Assembly (NCBI GenBank): GCA_003990745.1
Contig: RBNI01000026.1
Span: 1-54,543 of the forward strand
Direction of reading: 5' to 3'
Length of the DNA: 54,543 nucleotides
Origin: Jimgerdemannia flammicorona
Lineage: Eukaryota; Mucoromycota; Endogonomycetes; Endogonales; Endogonaceae
In this document: positions 1-11,099 of the stretch, piece after piece
How positions within the stretch are numbered: position 1 is the first letter of the stretch
How the letters are laid out: each line of letters opens with the position of its first letter
Program-made: the position numbers and the translations under genes
The notes under the pieces: model-generated
The model's database searches: none
Told to the model about the DNA's origin: nothing
The model's input: only the letters and a program-made list of their open reading frames with translations

Positions 1-90
1 AGTGGGGGGAACAGGGAGAACAGTGGGGGGAACGGGGGGACCAGTGTGGGGAACGGGGGGAACAGTGGGGGGAACGGGAGGAGATACCTG
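1..90. repeat. G-rich minisatellite
   Basis: Tandem, slightly variable units of about 18-20 bp built from AGTGGGGGGAAC and GGGGGGAAC blocks. The plus strand carries many runs of four to six G, so it could form G-quadruplexes. It begins at the window edge, so its true length is unknown. No reading frame or gene is apparent. Confidence 0.85.
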
Positions 91-507
91 ATTCCGATTT
101 GGGCTTTCAGGGATGATGATGCACCACGTTTAAATTCTTTCTTTACGATATATTTAATTCGGTGACCATCCTGGTCATTATTCTCGTGCGCATTATGTTA
201 GGACCCATAACTGATTATTTGGGCCACCTATCGAATCGCTCACACAACGCACCGCAATCCATCTTCTGAAACACAATGATGTTATATAAACACCACATTA
301 ACTGTCGCATGCTGTAGCATAGTTAATATATTTAACAGTCGACATGTGACTTTCTCAAACGTAATTAAAATGAAATGCGTACTTGGGTGTTGTAATCCGA
401 TGACGTCACGCGTGATTTTTAACAGAATGAATGTAATTGGTTAGATGCGTCGCACCATCACCAATTTTATCCGAAGTCTGCTCTTTGGAGGGTTTGCCTT
501 ATTAAAG
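91..507. other. Intergenic, no gene seen
   Basis: Mixed composition with ordinary CpG content, unlike the mobile elements further right. I see no reading frame of useful length, no RNA gene and no repeat in this stretch. Confidence 0.5.
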
Positions 508-1017
508 CATCATCTAAATTTAATGCGATTTTGTGTACTGAAATGCTGACATTAGTGTGGTTTTAACAGGCTCAGGATCAATGGATTTGGATGATGGGTT
601 GTTGAGAAACGAAGTAAATTGTCAAAGTTACCAACTGATCGCTGCCTTTAATTGGTAGATAGTAACTGAGATCGCGGCTTTAAATTGGAGGCCTCTAACT
701 ACATAAGACCGCGGCCTTAAATTACAGGCCATTAATAGTGTTGGAGGTCAATAACTGAGATTATTAGTGCATTAGTTATCTGTGAAATTTTAAGTCAAAA
801 TGATGAGATGGCGTAGGCCGCGATCTCCATTTGTAAGGCCGCGATCTGAGTTACTAGCCATTTAAGGCATCGATCAGTTAGTGGCTAAAGAGTCTAATAA
901 TTTAACTCCTAGACATTTCGTTTCGTTTCTCGGCGACCCATCATCCAAATTTAATGATCCTGGACTCATTAGAACTGGCATTCCAGTACACAAAATTTTA
1001 TTAAATTTGGGTGATAC
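508..1017. repeat. Fold-back element 1 (long imperfect inverted repeat)
   Basis: The two halves are imperfect reverse complements. The left end (GCATCATCTAAATTTAAT, 508-525) pairs with the right end (ATTAAATTTGGGTGATAC, 1000-1017). Inner segments also pair: GATGATGGGTTGTTGAGAAACG (left, about 588) with its counterpart near 930-960, and the GATCGCGGC blocks near 671 with GCCGCGATC near 820-850. The centre is near 762. There is no coding capacity, so it resembles a non-autonomous fold-back or MITE-like element. Flanking duplications were not identified, and 1018-1265 holds nothing recognisable. Confidence 0.75.
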
Positions 1018-1265
1018 TTCGCGGAGAAATCAGGAAAAAACTTAAGAGATAAAAAATTACAGACTTGCGAACTCAACTGTGCTGTTAATATGACGGTGCG
1101 ACGGAATACCCACATGCGATAGAATAACAGAATAATCCACATCTAGTTGGTAGTTTTTTCTCATCCGGTCTAGTCGAGTAGATCATGTAAGTAGTTCACC
1201 GACTGGAGCCCGTTATTGGGTGCCAACTTCCCGCCGCAGCGAAAATGAGCGAGACAACTTTACGT

Positions 1266-1627
1266 GATTCGAATCGAACATTGTTTTGATTTCCAAGTTA
1301 GACAATTAAATGTTTATATCAATAACTTAATGTATAATGATACAAAGAACATTAAAATCGGATTATGCGTTGCCGAGCTTTTAAGGAAAATGTTCTTTTG
1401 AAGAAATTTCCAAAATCGGTGAGTTGAATGTTTTCCTTGATAACTCAGCAACATGTGATCCAATTTCAATGTTCTTGGTATCATTAGAAAGGGCTTTAAA
1501 ATGACACCATGATCATAAATATTGGATGATTATACATCAAGTTATTGATGTAAATATTTACATCAAGTTATTGATGTAAATATTTAATTGTCTAATTTGG
1601 AAATCAAAACAATGTTTGATTCAAATC
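1266..1627. repeat. Fold-back element 2 (long imperfect inverted repeat)
   Basis: The left arm (CATTGTTTTGATTTCC near 1279) is answered by GGAAATCAAAACAATG near 1599-1614. Further in, AAGAACATTAAAATCGG pairs with CCAATTTCAATGTTCTT, and AAGGAAAATGTTC with GAATGTTTTCCTT, giving a centre near 1411. The right arm is longer because a block near 1537-1588 (TACATCAAGTTATTGATGTA) is tandemly duplicated there. No reading frame is present. It is unrelated in sequence to the neighbouring fold-back element. Confidence 0.75.
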
Positions 1628-2299
1628 CAGATCCATCTGAGCTGATCCAGATGGGATTCAATCCAAATCCAATCTGAATCCAATCTGAATTGAATTGACT
1701 TGTTCAGAGCACTAACCATAGATTAACTCATTCAGTACAGCCTACTCCTGAATTTATTACATTAGTTCATCTCTCTTCATTATCTATGCCTAAATGCATT
1801 CACTTATACTGTCTGCAAAACTAGTATTACTGTCTACAGCTGTTGATATACTGATATATTTATCATTATAATGATCAATTCTATTACCAAGTAAATGGTC
1901 TTAAACCTTCTCCTCTTTTACTCTAACTCATAGTTATATTACTTCTACTTATGAGTAGTTTACAGAGCTTTTTAATTCCATTAATCTCTGTTATTATGAT
2001 ATTACTTATATTATCAATTCTTATGTTTTCCCCTCCTCATTCTTTTGTTATATTTCTCTTGACTATATATTTAAAGTTATTATTTATTTTTTTTAAAACT
2101 ATAAATAATTTTCTTAAGTAATTATAGGTTAAATATTATATTAATAATAACTATATATATAATATATATTAATAGATATATATATAATATAATAAGAATA
2201 TAGAAATATATCAAGCTAAATCTGTAAACAATTCAATAGTATATTATTTCAAAGTATAGTATAGTATACTTATACTCAATATTTTTGCTAATCCTTTTT
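1628..2299. other. AT-rich intergenic, no gene seen
   Basis: Starts with short CCAATCTGAATCCAA-type repeats (about 1650-1695) and grades into A/T-rich DNA with TATATA tracts. No reading frame or RNA gene is recognisable. Confidence 0.5.
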
Positions 2300-2831
2300 A
2301 ATATATTTAATAAAAATAGTTTTTTTTACTATTTTATAATAGATACCATAACTGGTCATAATTTTAGCCTTAAATTAAGTACTTTTACAAAGTCAAATTA
2401 ATCAAAAAAACTATTCATGAGACTAGTCACAATTTCAGTAGACCTAGAAGTTACTTTTATAAAGCTAAATCTCAAATATTTGAAATTATATTAGCTGAAT
2501 ATTTTATTTACTGAGTTCTTCTTTATTGAGATCCTCTTTACTAAGTTCTCTTTTCAACTAATCTCATTCTTACTAAGTTTTCTTTTGCTAATATGAAATA
2601 AGCTAATTATATAATATTTTTAAAGTGAAAAATTATATATAATATTATATTATTGCACAGTACTTATACTCAACTTTTTACTACTCCTTTTTAATAGATT
2701 TAATAAAAAATAAAAAAATAAATCATAAATTAATAAAGTATTTTATTAAGTTTAATCTAATAAAGAGCTTTTTTATTTTTATATATAATATTTTAATAAA
2801 AATGTTATTTTTACTATTCTATAACTTAAAA
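2300..2831 (+). repeat. RepA, left part (interrupted copy)
   Basis: An AT-rich dispersed repeat that matches, in reverse complement, about 42300-42830. Shared landmarks include ATAACTGGTCATAATTTT, CAATTTCAGTAGACCTAG and TTTTTAAAGTGAAAAA. It stops abruptly at the TAAAA target duplication of the LTR element inserted at 2832 and resumes at 18856. It is non-coding and contains internal diverged copies of its own modules (the TTTTTTACTATTNTATAA and AGAGCTTTTTTATTTTTATATAT blocks). Confidence 0.8.
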
Positions 2832-3439
2832 TATAAGAGAATTACTTATAAAAGTACTGTTGTGTAGTTCTGAAAGAGATTTCTAGAAGTTCTCTATATT
2901 CTGGAAAACTGTTTTCTTTAATTTTATATAGAGTATATTCTCTATACTTATTGATTTTAAGATCAGATTAATGTCTCAACTAAAGTTCTTTTTCAGACTT
3001 GTTCTGGGTGTTCAGGATTTTCCATATTTCAGAAAGTTCAAGAAACTAAAACTAGCTTAGTTGAATTGGCATATCACTGCAGATAATACTCAATTAGGAA
3101 ATTTCATAATATAGTTAGGAGTGAGATCTAACAGAGTATAGATTTACTTAAGAGTAGTTTGTGGATTATTAAATAGATTTATTTACTATTTATGATATTG
3201 CTATACTAGGAGTAGTGTGTAAAGAGACATTATAGAGAAGTGTTCAGAAGTTCTTATATATAGATCTGTTTAAGTCTGAGTTTCTGAGGTCTGAAGGAGG
3301 GGATATTTATACTAATGAGAGACTATCTAGACTATACTAAATATGGATATAGCACTTAGTATCTTACTGAGTCAGAATACAGTTATATTGTATAAGGCTA
3401 ATCTAACTATACTAATGACTGCTAAGCTATCTATAATTT

Positions 3440-3453
3440 AGATACTGTCTGGA
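3440..3453. repeat. LINE target-site duplication, left copy
   Basis: AGATACTGTCTGGA; its partner is at 9144-9157. The only difference between the copies is one C/T transition. Confidence 0.88.
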
Positions 3454-3615
3454 CAAAATATACTCATCTTTCTCTAGTAATATTCAGGTTATACAATCTT
3501 TTAGCAATACTCATAATATCATTTTTGGAGAAAAGATACTAGTAGCATGACAATTGATGAGTGTTCCAAGATATGGACTGGGCAGGGTGGCCCTAGCATA
3601 TTCAACTAGTAGTAT

Positions 3616-5434
3616 GTGGGGAGGGGCTCTGGCTTGGGGGGGAGCATGAGAGATCTGCTGGTAGGAGGATACAGAAGGAGAGGAAGCAGTACTGGAGGAC
3701 TAAGGACTAGGAGGGTGAGCTTTATGGAGAAGATGAAGGGGGGTCAGCCAGCAACTAGACTGGAGGGCTGGCTGAGGAAGGGCAAGGAGATGGTAAATGC
3801 TGTAGGGTAGGGGAGAGTGGTTCTTGGTAATAGGGGCAGTAGAGCTGGGGAAGTAGTAGCTGGAGAGAGTAGGACTGCTAATGATCAAAAGACTGCCAAT
3901 CTGGAAAAAATCCAGATATAATAGCTGATGGTGAACTGAGTTGTGGAAAGGGCATGAGGTCCAGTGATCTTGCTGATAGTATAACAGAGCTGGTGGCAGC
4001 TCCATTACTCAAGAAGTCAAGATCTGAATTTGTAATCATAATGTGCTTCTGGGGCTTAGCAGTGACAGTGAAGATGGTACTGGGGCTATTAGCTAAGGAA
4101 GTGAAGAGTATAACCTTGGTGAAGTTTTTGAAAAAGCTTGAGTCAGTAGAAGTTGGCTTTGAGGAAGAGGAGGTACTATTGGGGGCTTTGGAGAAGGGGT
4201 TGGTGATTGAGAGGATAGTAGTACCAATGGTAAGGTATATATGCTGAGACTCCAGAGTGGTTTAACTAGTGGTAGTAGACTTGCCAACTGTCAGGAAGGA
4301 GAAAGTTAGGCAGTTGGTAGAGAATACTATCAAGGAGTTTGATGATATTGTCAATATTGAATTTTGGGTCTGGGAGAGAATGGAGCTCAGAACTGGAGAT
4401 GTGGATGTCAGGATGAGGCTGGTAGGAAAGAAGAATACTGGGAAGAAGAGGGGCTGACTAGTGGTGCTGATATGGGGACCAGTGAAATACAAGATGTCAA
4501 GGATACTAGGGATACCAGAGGAGAAGAAGGACTTGCTAGAGATACTGGAGAATATAGTGGGAGCAGTTGAGAGGAGGCAGAAGACATAGGAGGAGTATAT
4601 AGCTAGAACAGTGGTTGAGGTTGTCAATGGCAAGAGGGTGTAGATAGACAGGATGCTCTGAAAAAAGACACAAGAGAGGAAGATACAGAAGAAGTTTTAG
4701 CATATCTAGGAGGAGAACTGAAGGGGGCTGAGGTGACTAGAGGAGATGATATAAGGACTAGTATATAGGCTGAGAAAGGACAGTAAGAGGAAGGCCAGGG
4801 GGGTGAACTGGATCAGAGGTTGAAGGAGGCAGCAGTGGATATAGAGATAGTAGAAGAGACTTCAATCTAGTATAGAGTGCCTGGCTTTGGAGAGGAGGAA
4901 CTGCAGGATGTATCCGAGAATGGGTGGGATGAGTCTGAGAGGACTGAGGAGGTGGAGGGCAGGGGAGCTGGAGGGCAGAAGCCAGCCCAGGAGAAGGAGG
5001 CAGTTGGTGGAGAGAAATAGTTGTGGAAGACAATGAGGAATGTAGCAGTAGAGGAATTGGGAGAGGTAGATTTTCATGTAATCAGTGAGAACTTTTGGGG
5101 GGAAGTGCTGAGAGGGGAGGGAGTGATGAAGAGGCTGAGAGATGAGATGATGACAGTACTGTTGGAGGAGGAGGAGTATGAGGTAGATGGGGCCCATGAG
5201 GCAACCCTACTGGGTATTGCAAATGAGTGGGCAGTATATCTGTGGGGGCCAAGAAATGGTCTGGCAAAATGTCAGACAGTGTGTGAGGAGTACTGTACAA
5301 CTATGGAAATAGTGGATGGAGAGAATTGTGTGGAGTTGCTGGCAGTACTAGATGACCAACAGAAATTAGAGGCTGAGGTTGAGGCTGAGCAGAACTTAGA
5401 TTTGGCAAGAGAGAATGTGAGTATGGAATTATAG
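3616..5434 (+). pseudogene. LINE ORF1-like region (broken)
   Basis: The region between the LINE's 5' end and its endonuclease is where ORF1, the RNA-binding chaperone-type protein, normally lies. Several short open stretches in different frames span it. The longest, at 5021-5434, has acidic and Glu-rich segments (LEEEEYEVDG and LEAEVEAEQNLDLA). I see no intact zinc knuckle, and the assignment rests on position only. The strand is purine-rich and stops are frequent. Decayed, with no function expected. Confidence 0.5.
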
Positions 5435-5493
5435 AGTGGATCTATACCTCTATAACATTAATTACTATAAACAGTATAATCAATATATTCTCT

Positions 5494-8400
5494 ATAAATG
5501 TCAATAGATTGTAGGGGGCTGAGAGGTATCAAAACATCTTTGGCTGGCTGAGAAATCTGGATACAGATATATTTTTACTTCAAGATATGAGGTGGGAGGT
5601 TGAGGTAGATGGATTGGAATGGATGAGAAAGTGGGGAGAGGCTGTAGTATAGCAGGGAAAGGTAGGCATATTGATTAGGAGAGGGAAGGGGGACATTGGG
5701 AACATTGGACATTAGAGGAGCAGATTGGTGTAGGAGTCATAACAGAGGCCAAGATGGGATACCATAGTTGTAGGTTCTTGTTACTGCCTGGCAGAGAGGG
5801 GGGCTAGAGTGGAATAGATACAAGGATTGCAAGATTCTGGAGCTCTGGTAGAGGCTGGAGTAGACTACTTAGGTGGAGACTTCAATATGGTCCAGGATAG
5901 CAGACTGAACAGGACAGATGGTGGTAGAGGGATGCCAGGAAGAAGTGGAGAAATGGAGGACTAGAAGGAGATTGAGAGACTTGGGGCTCTGATAGATACT
6001 GTGAGGATATCTGGGAGTAAACATCAGTTGTATATGCACTGAACTGGAGGGCTGGGCTTTAGGATTAATTGGATTTTAACTGCTGAGTACTGGGGGGAGA
6101 TGGTTTGGAGAGGGTAGAGGTGGAATAGTACTCCTGGTCTGATCGCTGGAGTATCTAGAGATAAGAGAGGTTCAGAGGAAGTGGAGAAGGGCCTGGACAT
6201 TAGTGCCTAAACTCCTCTCTATTGGATGATACTGAACTGTGAAATTTCTGAGAGAGGAGGATTATGTCCCAGATTGTCATCTAAAGGGAAGCAGGGCTGA
6301 GTATTGGGGACCAGTGATGTAGATTGAAGTCTGGGGCCCAGTGTTTCTGGGGAGAAGCAGGGAAGACAAGGGGTGCTCAGAGGAGACAGAGGGTTCAGTG
6401 GGCATCTCAGTAGCTAGAACAGATTTTGAAAACATGGGTGGGGCTATTGGAGGAGAAAGGGAGGATGGACTGGAGGGCTCAGAGGGCTAAGCTGGAGGTT
6501 GCTAAGCTATAGAATGTACTGAGAAGAGAGGAGGAGGTGTAGATGAGGGCATTGGTAGCTAGGCTGAGATGGCAGAGACTAAAGGAAGGAGAGTGACCTA
6601 CCAAGTTTCTGTTGAGGCTCCTCTGAGCAAGGAGAGCTCAGCATAGATGAGATGGAGTCTTGGATGAGGCTGGCAAGATAGTAGTGGGGTGTAGGATATA
6701 TTAGAACAGCTGAGTGACTATTGGGGCAGACTTTAGAGTAAGGAGGAGAGAGGGGAGGATGCACTGAACATTGAGTGATATTTAGAAGAGTGGTACTCAG
6801 CACCAGCTATGGGTCTGGGGGATCTGAGTACATCAGTAAAGTAGGTGGAAATACTCCAGGTCCTGGCTTCAATGAGTTGGAGAACTATCCCAGAAGAGAA
6901 TAGATTACTATGAGATTTTTGAAAGAAGATGGCAGTAGTAGAGAAGGTGCTGGAGGAGATAGTACAGATGTGTGATGAGGTTATTGGTTCTGGGGTATGG
7001 ATTGGTAGACAGCAGTTGGGGCTGGTGACTTTATTGGATAAGGACAAGGAGAGGCAGGAGTATTGGAAGAATTAGAGGCTGATTATGCTTCTTGACATAG
7101 ATCATAAGCTAGTGATGAAGATTCTAGCAGCTAGGCTACAGGGAGTAGCACAATAGGTATTAGGAAAGAAGTAGCAGGGCTTTGTTGGGAGCTACATTAT
7201 TAGGGATAACACTGCTTGAGTTTACAGTATTATTGAAGAGACAAGAGCTACAGGAGTAGATAGCTGCCTGGTGTTCTTGGATCAGGAGAAGATCTATAAC
7301 AGGATTCAGAGAGTTTGGCTGGACAGAGTACTATAGTATATTGGAGTTCTCTAGAGCATTTGATGCTTCATCATTAGTCTGCTGGAGGAGAGCAGGGCAG
7401 CTATTTTGACTAATGGTCACAGGGGAGTCTCCTTCTCTCTTAGAAGAGGAGTACCTCAGAGGAACTCACTCTTCTCTATTCTTTATGCTTTTGTATTAGA
7501 ACTGCTACTAGATAGGATTAGGTTCTGAGTGAGAGGTCTGGATATCCTTGGGGTGAACTGGAAGGTTGGGGCCTTTGTGGATAACATAGTGGTGGACCTG
7601 GGGTTAGTAGCAGTACTGAAGAGGGCAGTGGAATGATATGAGAGGTACTCTGGAGTGAAGCTTAACTAGCATAAGTGTGAAATGATAGTACTTAGTGAAG
7701 GGGTGGTAGAGGGGAATGTCATTAGAACAATTGTCCCTACTGGAGAGATGGTCTGGTATCTGCTGATGGAATAGAGCAGAGTACTAATAGGATGGAGCAG
7801 TAGACACATCTTGCTGGCAGGAAGGGTGATGGTGCTGAATATATACTAGATGCCAAAGTTGTGGTACCTAGGCTACCACCTTAACTTCCCAAAGTAGGTG
7901 GTTAAGAGGCTGCTAAAGATGGCTCACTCATAGCTCTAGATAGAAAAGTATAGCCAAATAGGATGGGAGATACTGACAGAGCCTGTGGGTCATAGAGGGA
8001 TGGGTCTGGTAGACTTTGCAATACTTGAGAGTATGGTGGCTGAAGTGAGCTGGTGAACTGTGAGGAGGAGAATAGATGCCCCTAATGCAATATATTTGAG
8101 AGATATAGGTGTCACCCAGGGGTGGCTCTGGTAACCTGCTCTCTTTGGTGGCATTAGAGGAGAGTCGAAAGATATGATATAAAGGCTTTTGGTGGGGGTA
8201 GTTAATGGAGCCCACTATATTAGTATCTGGTGGAGAGGTAAAGAGAGAGAAGAGGACTAGGGGCCTAAGATGTGGAGGTGGGACCACCTTCTGTTGGGTG
8301 GCAGTCAGATTGAGGATTTTAGCCTTGAGGATAGAATAGAGTATCTTAGAGGATAGGGGAGAGATCTCTGGTCAGAGGCCCGGTAGGGGATCAGTATTGA

Positions 8401-9060
8401 TAAAGAATAAGACTGAGCTGATATCTGATTGTTGAATAAGACAATAGTAAGATGACTTCTACCTAAGTTCTGGGTGGTGTGGTGGAGGTTCCTGAGGCAG
8501 AATGTGATGCTGAACTTCTGGTCTGGACATTTGGTAGAAGGGAGTACCTTCAAGTGCAAAGTGTGCTTTAATGTTAGGCAGGAGGGGGGGGGGGTGGTGC
8601 AGACCCCAGAACATTGATTGGGAGAGTGAGAGTTTGGGGATCTTCTGGAATAGGATTGGATGGAGGTTGGGAGTGGTTGCTCCTGTGCAAGAGAGAGGTG
8701 GGAGGTGGGTGGTCCTATGCTCACATCTGGTGGGGGGGGGGGGGGGAGAATGAGTGGCTAACAGTTAGATAAGTGCTAGCTATATGGATTGAACTTGCAG
8801 AACATTGGCAGAGTATCTTTGAGGAGGGCTCCAGAGTGGTAGTTGGAATGAGAGAGGCAAGATGGGAGTGGTTAATATTGGAACTCCTGAATAGGTGGAA
8901 GTTAGAGTAGAGGCCCAAGAGGGAGAGCTAAAAGAGGCTGGTGAAGAAGATTGCAGAGAAGAGTGAAGAGAGGATTGAGGTGTCCAATAGAAGAGTCTTC
9001 TAGATAAAGAATAGGATTGAGAGAGTTCTATGTGAGATAGGATAGAGGAGTGGCTACTAT
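5494..9060 (+). pseudogene. LINE ORF2: APE endonuclease and reverse transcriptase (broken)
   Basis: The start of the endonuclease is legible at about 5496-5600 as INVNRL...GAERYQNIFGWL followed by DTDIFLLQDMRWE, which matches the N-terminal Asn and the LQE-type motif of APE endonucleases. The reverse transcriptase is legible from about 7170: GFVGSYIIRDNTA, then FLDQEKIYNRI near 7277, then RGVPQRNSLFSILYAFVLE near 7447. The active-site box reads AFVDN near 7571, where the family has FADD, so one catalytic Asp has become Asn. In-frame TAG and TGA codons interrupt throughout. The layout fits a Tad or I-type fungal LINE. Runs of 12 and 15 G lie near 8584 and 8732. Confidence 0.82.
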
Positions 9061-9107
9061 AATAATATATTATAGATGAGAGAGATAATAAAGAGCAGTT
9101 AAAGTAA

Positions 9108-9142
<35 letters not shown>

Positions 9143-9144
<2 letters not shown>

Positions 9145-10290
9145 GACACTGTCTGGATAGTCTTCAATGACATCACTATCAATGATATTATCTCTGATAA
9201 AGTAGTTGTCTAGGAAGAGTGGTTCTTGGATTACTTCTTTCTGTTTACTTAAATAATAATATATTGGGGCCATATTACTGTCTCACAAGATAACATCATT
9301 TGTCTCATATACTGAGTATAGAGTTGGTGAGTAAAGGAGAGATACATTATCTTTGCTTTCATCAGATTTGCTATCTGTATATCTTTTATAGGTTATAGCA
9401 CTATATGTTACTAGGTTATAGTAAGCTAGTGGCTGTTCTTTATATCACTCATACTCAGATAGTGGAGTTATTAGTTCAATCTCAAGGATTGTCTGGAGGT
9501 ATAGATTGTATTCTTCAGTTTCTTCATTATAGTTGAAGTAATTAGACATGAATGCAAATTGGTACTTATACTAGTAGTCATTATCTCAATAGGTCTTATA
9601 AGTGATTATGAACTATTATAAGTTCATCAGCAAGGTTAGCAGAGTAATCAGGACTGACAGGGATCTTTGGCTAGAGCTCATATTGATATTAGAGATCATT
9701 ATCTTCTACTTCATCATTATTGAACTAAATTATATCATAGATATCCTTCATAGTATATCCAACTTAGGGCATTTGCAGATTATAGTCATTGAGATACAAG
9801 AAGGTTCTGTCTATAGTTTGAATATACTCAATCTACTTATGGTTGAGTTCTTGTACCATGTTGTTGATTTTACCATAAGATAGGGTAATAACTATTTTAG
9901 TAGTAGTAACTTAGAGGCAGGGAATAAAGGTGCTATATTCATAAAAGAGTTCTCGGTATTTACAGGTGATGAGTTTCTAGTATTAAGATATCTGAGTAAT
10001 ATTTGTATCATAGTAGTGTTCAACTATGTCTTCTAGGAGATAGCTGATCTGGTAGTAGCTTGAGATTTGTCTGATTCAGTGAGCTTCACTGAGTATGTTC
10101 AGAGTATTTCATCAGGCTTCTATAAAGTAAAGAGGTGCCAGGCTATATATATTCATGAGAGGCAGAGGAGGTATGACTCAATTGATAATGATATTTCAAA
10201 TATCAGCACAGATATAGTTGTAGATCTCAGTGATCATATTTATATATATGTTCAACTCTATTTTAATATATCTGAGTACTTGGTATATAT
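9143..10290 (-). pseudogene. LTR-borne ORF of the chromovirus (unknown protein)
   Basis: Inside the LTR, on the same strand as gag-pol, a long frame with few stops can be read. Stretches include FNNDEVEDNDL, SPDYSANLADELIIVHNHL, FMSNYFNYNEETEEYNLYLQ, ILEIELITPLSEYE and, toward the end, SKQKEVIQEPLFLDNYFIRD then IDSDVIEDYPDSV. The last part is acidic. The same frame is detectable, with different stops, in the other LTR (about 17540-18600). I do not recognise the protein. An ORF inside an LTR is unusual. The LINE insertion cuts it near its 3' end. Confidence 0.6.
9144..9157. repeat. LINE target-site duplication, right copy
   Basis: AGACACTGTCTGGA directly after the A-tail and its single T. The sequence that follows (TAGTCTTCAATG) continues the interrupted LTR, matching about 17546 onward. 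Confidence 0.88.
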
Positions 10291-10469
10291 ATTCAGTTCT
10301 GATTGATATTATTTTGTTTGTATAAATCTTGTATTCTGTGACTTCGAGTTAACTTAGCTTTATGCTCTGTGACTTCAGTTTGACTCAGCTTTGTAATCTT
10401 GTATATAATTTCTGGATTTGTTTTAAAAGTAATATGTGATTTTGGTGGCTTGAAGATTGTGTACTTACA

Positions 10470-10486
10470 ACTCTCTCCTTAGCTTT
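10470..10486 (-). other. Polypurine tract of the chromovirus
   Basis: On the minus strand GCTAAGGAGAGAGTT runs directly into the 3' LTR start TGTAAG. This is the expected position and composition of the plus-strand primer. Confidence 0.7.
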
Positions 10487-10924
10487 CAATATCCTCATTG
10501 AGGTCTTCTAATTTTGGTCTAGTATTGTTATACCATTTGGATAGTCAAAAGTCCAGTATCATTCATTTTTCTCAGAAAGTAGCATACTTATAGTATAGTT
10601 GTTTAATATATTGGATTCATATATTAAAGGGTCATATATTTGATATCATATATCAGAAGTGATTCTGATATCATTTACTACTGGAGAATTTCCTTTAAGA
10701 AATCCTCTTAAATATCTATACCTCATTTCCCACTAGTGGTATGGGGAGAATAGACTGGCTTTCAGATTTGCTATTTTTCTAGAGGATTGGTATTCTTTTG
10801 TCTTAACTTGCTGAGTTCTTGATTTCATTTCTGATAATTATAAGAATACTTAATGTTCAGAAGGGATAATATATAGTATAAACTGATAGGTGCTAGAGTA
10901 TTCAGGTTTTAGTTGTTTAAAGAA

Positions 10925-11092
10925 TTATATTCTTAAACTAAGTTAGTAGCATTCTGGAGATTGGTCTTGGATTCCCATATCGTATTATAGATTGGGCAAC
11001 CTTTCTATTCGATAAGATATTCTGGATAGTTCTTGTGTCCACATTTATTGAGGATTTGTTTAACTTCATATTCTTCTTGGTCATTAATAATA
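10925..11092 (-). pseudogene. Chromodomain at the C-terminus of the chromovirus integrase
   Basis: The minus strand reads NDQEEYEVKQILNKCGHKN, then YPEYLIE, a TAG where Trp is expected, KGCP, and WESKTNLQNATNL with a stop before the final EYN. This is the standard chromodomain layout (EYEVE-I-L, YLVKWKGYP, TWEP--NL-NA--L) with the central Trp lost to a TGG-to-TAG change. In chromoviruses this domain directs integration toward particular histone marks. The upstream stretch (about 11095-11280) carries the usual GPF-like linker (KLNSKFIGPFKVI). Confidence 0.8.
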
Positions 11093-11099
11093 ATAGGTG

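Larger units (their letters stand above)
3454..9142 (+). mobile_element. LINE (non-LTR retrotransposon, Tad-like), plus strand
   Basis: A 5.7-kb element ending in a run of 34 A (9109-9142) and flanked by a 14-bp target duplication: AGATACTGTCTGGA at 3440-3453 and AGACACTGTCTGGA at 9144-9157, differing by one C/T. The intact LTR at about 17529-17545 shows the empty site. It carries an ORF1-like region, then an APE-type endonuclease and a reverse transcriptase in ORF2. The sense strand is strikingly rich in G and poor in C. Many TAG and TGA stops show it is dead. Confidence 0.92.
2832..10469 (-). repeat. 3' LTR of the chromovirus, interrupted by the LINE
   Basis: Aligns throughout with 16954-18855 once the LINE and one copy of its duplication are removed, leaving about 1.93 kb. 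In the element's own orientation this is the 3' LTR, because the polypurine tract lies just right of 10469. Differences from the other LTR are mostly C/T and G/A. Confidence 0.9.

Noticed and set aside
9070..9273. Minus-strand frame through the LINE A-tail
   Set aside because: It runs through the A34 tail (read as poly-Phe) and joins unrelated elements. Only its LTR part belongs to the LTR-borne ORF described separately.
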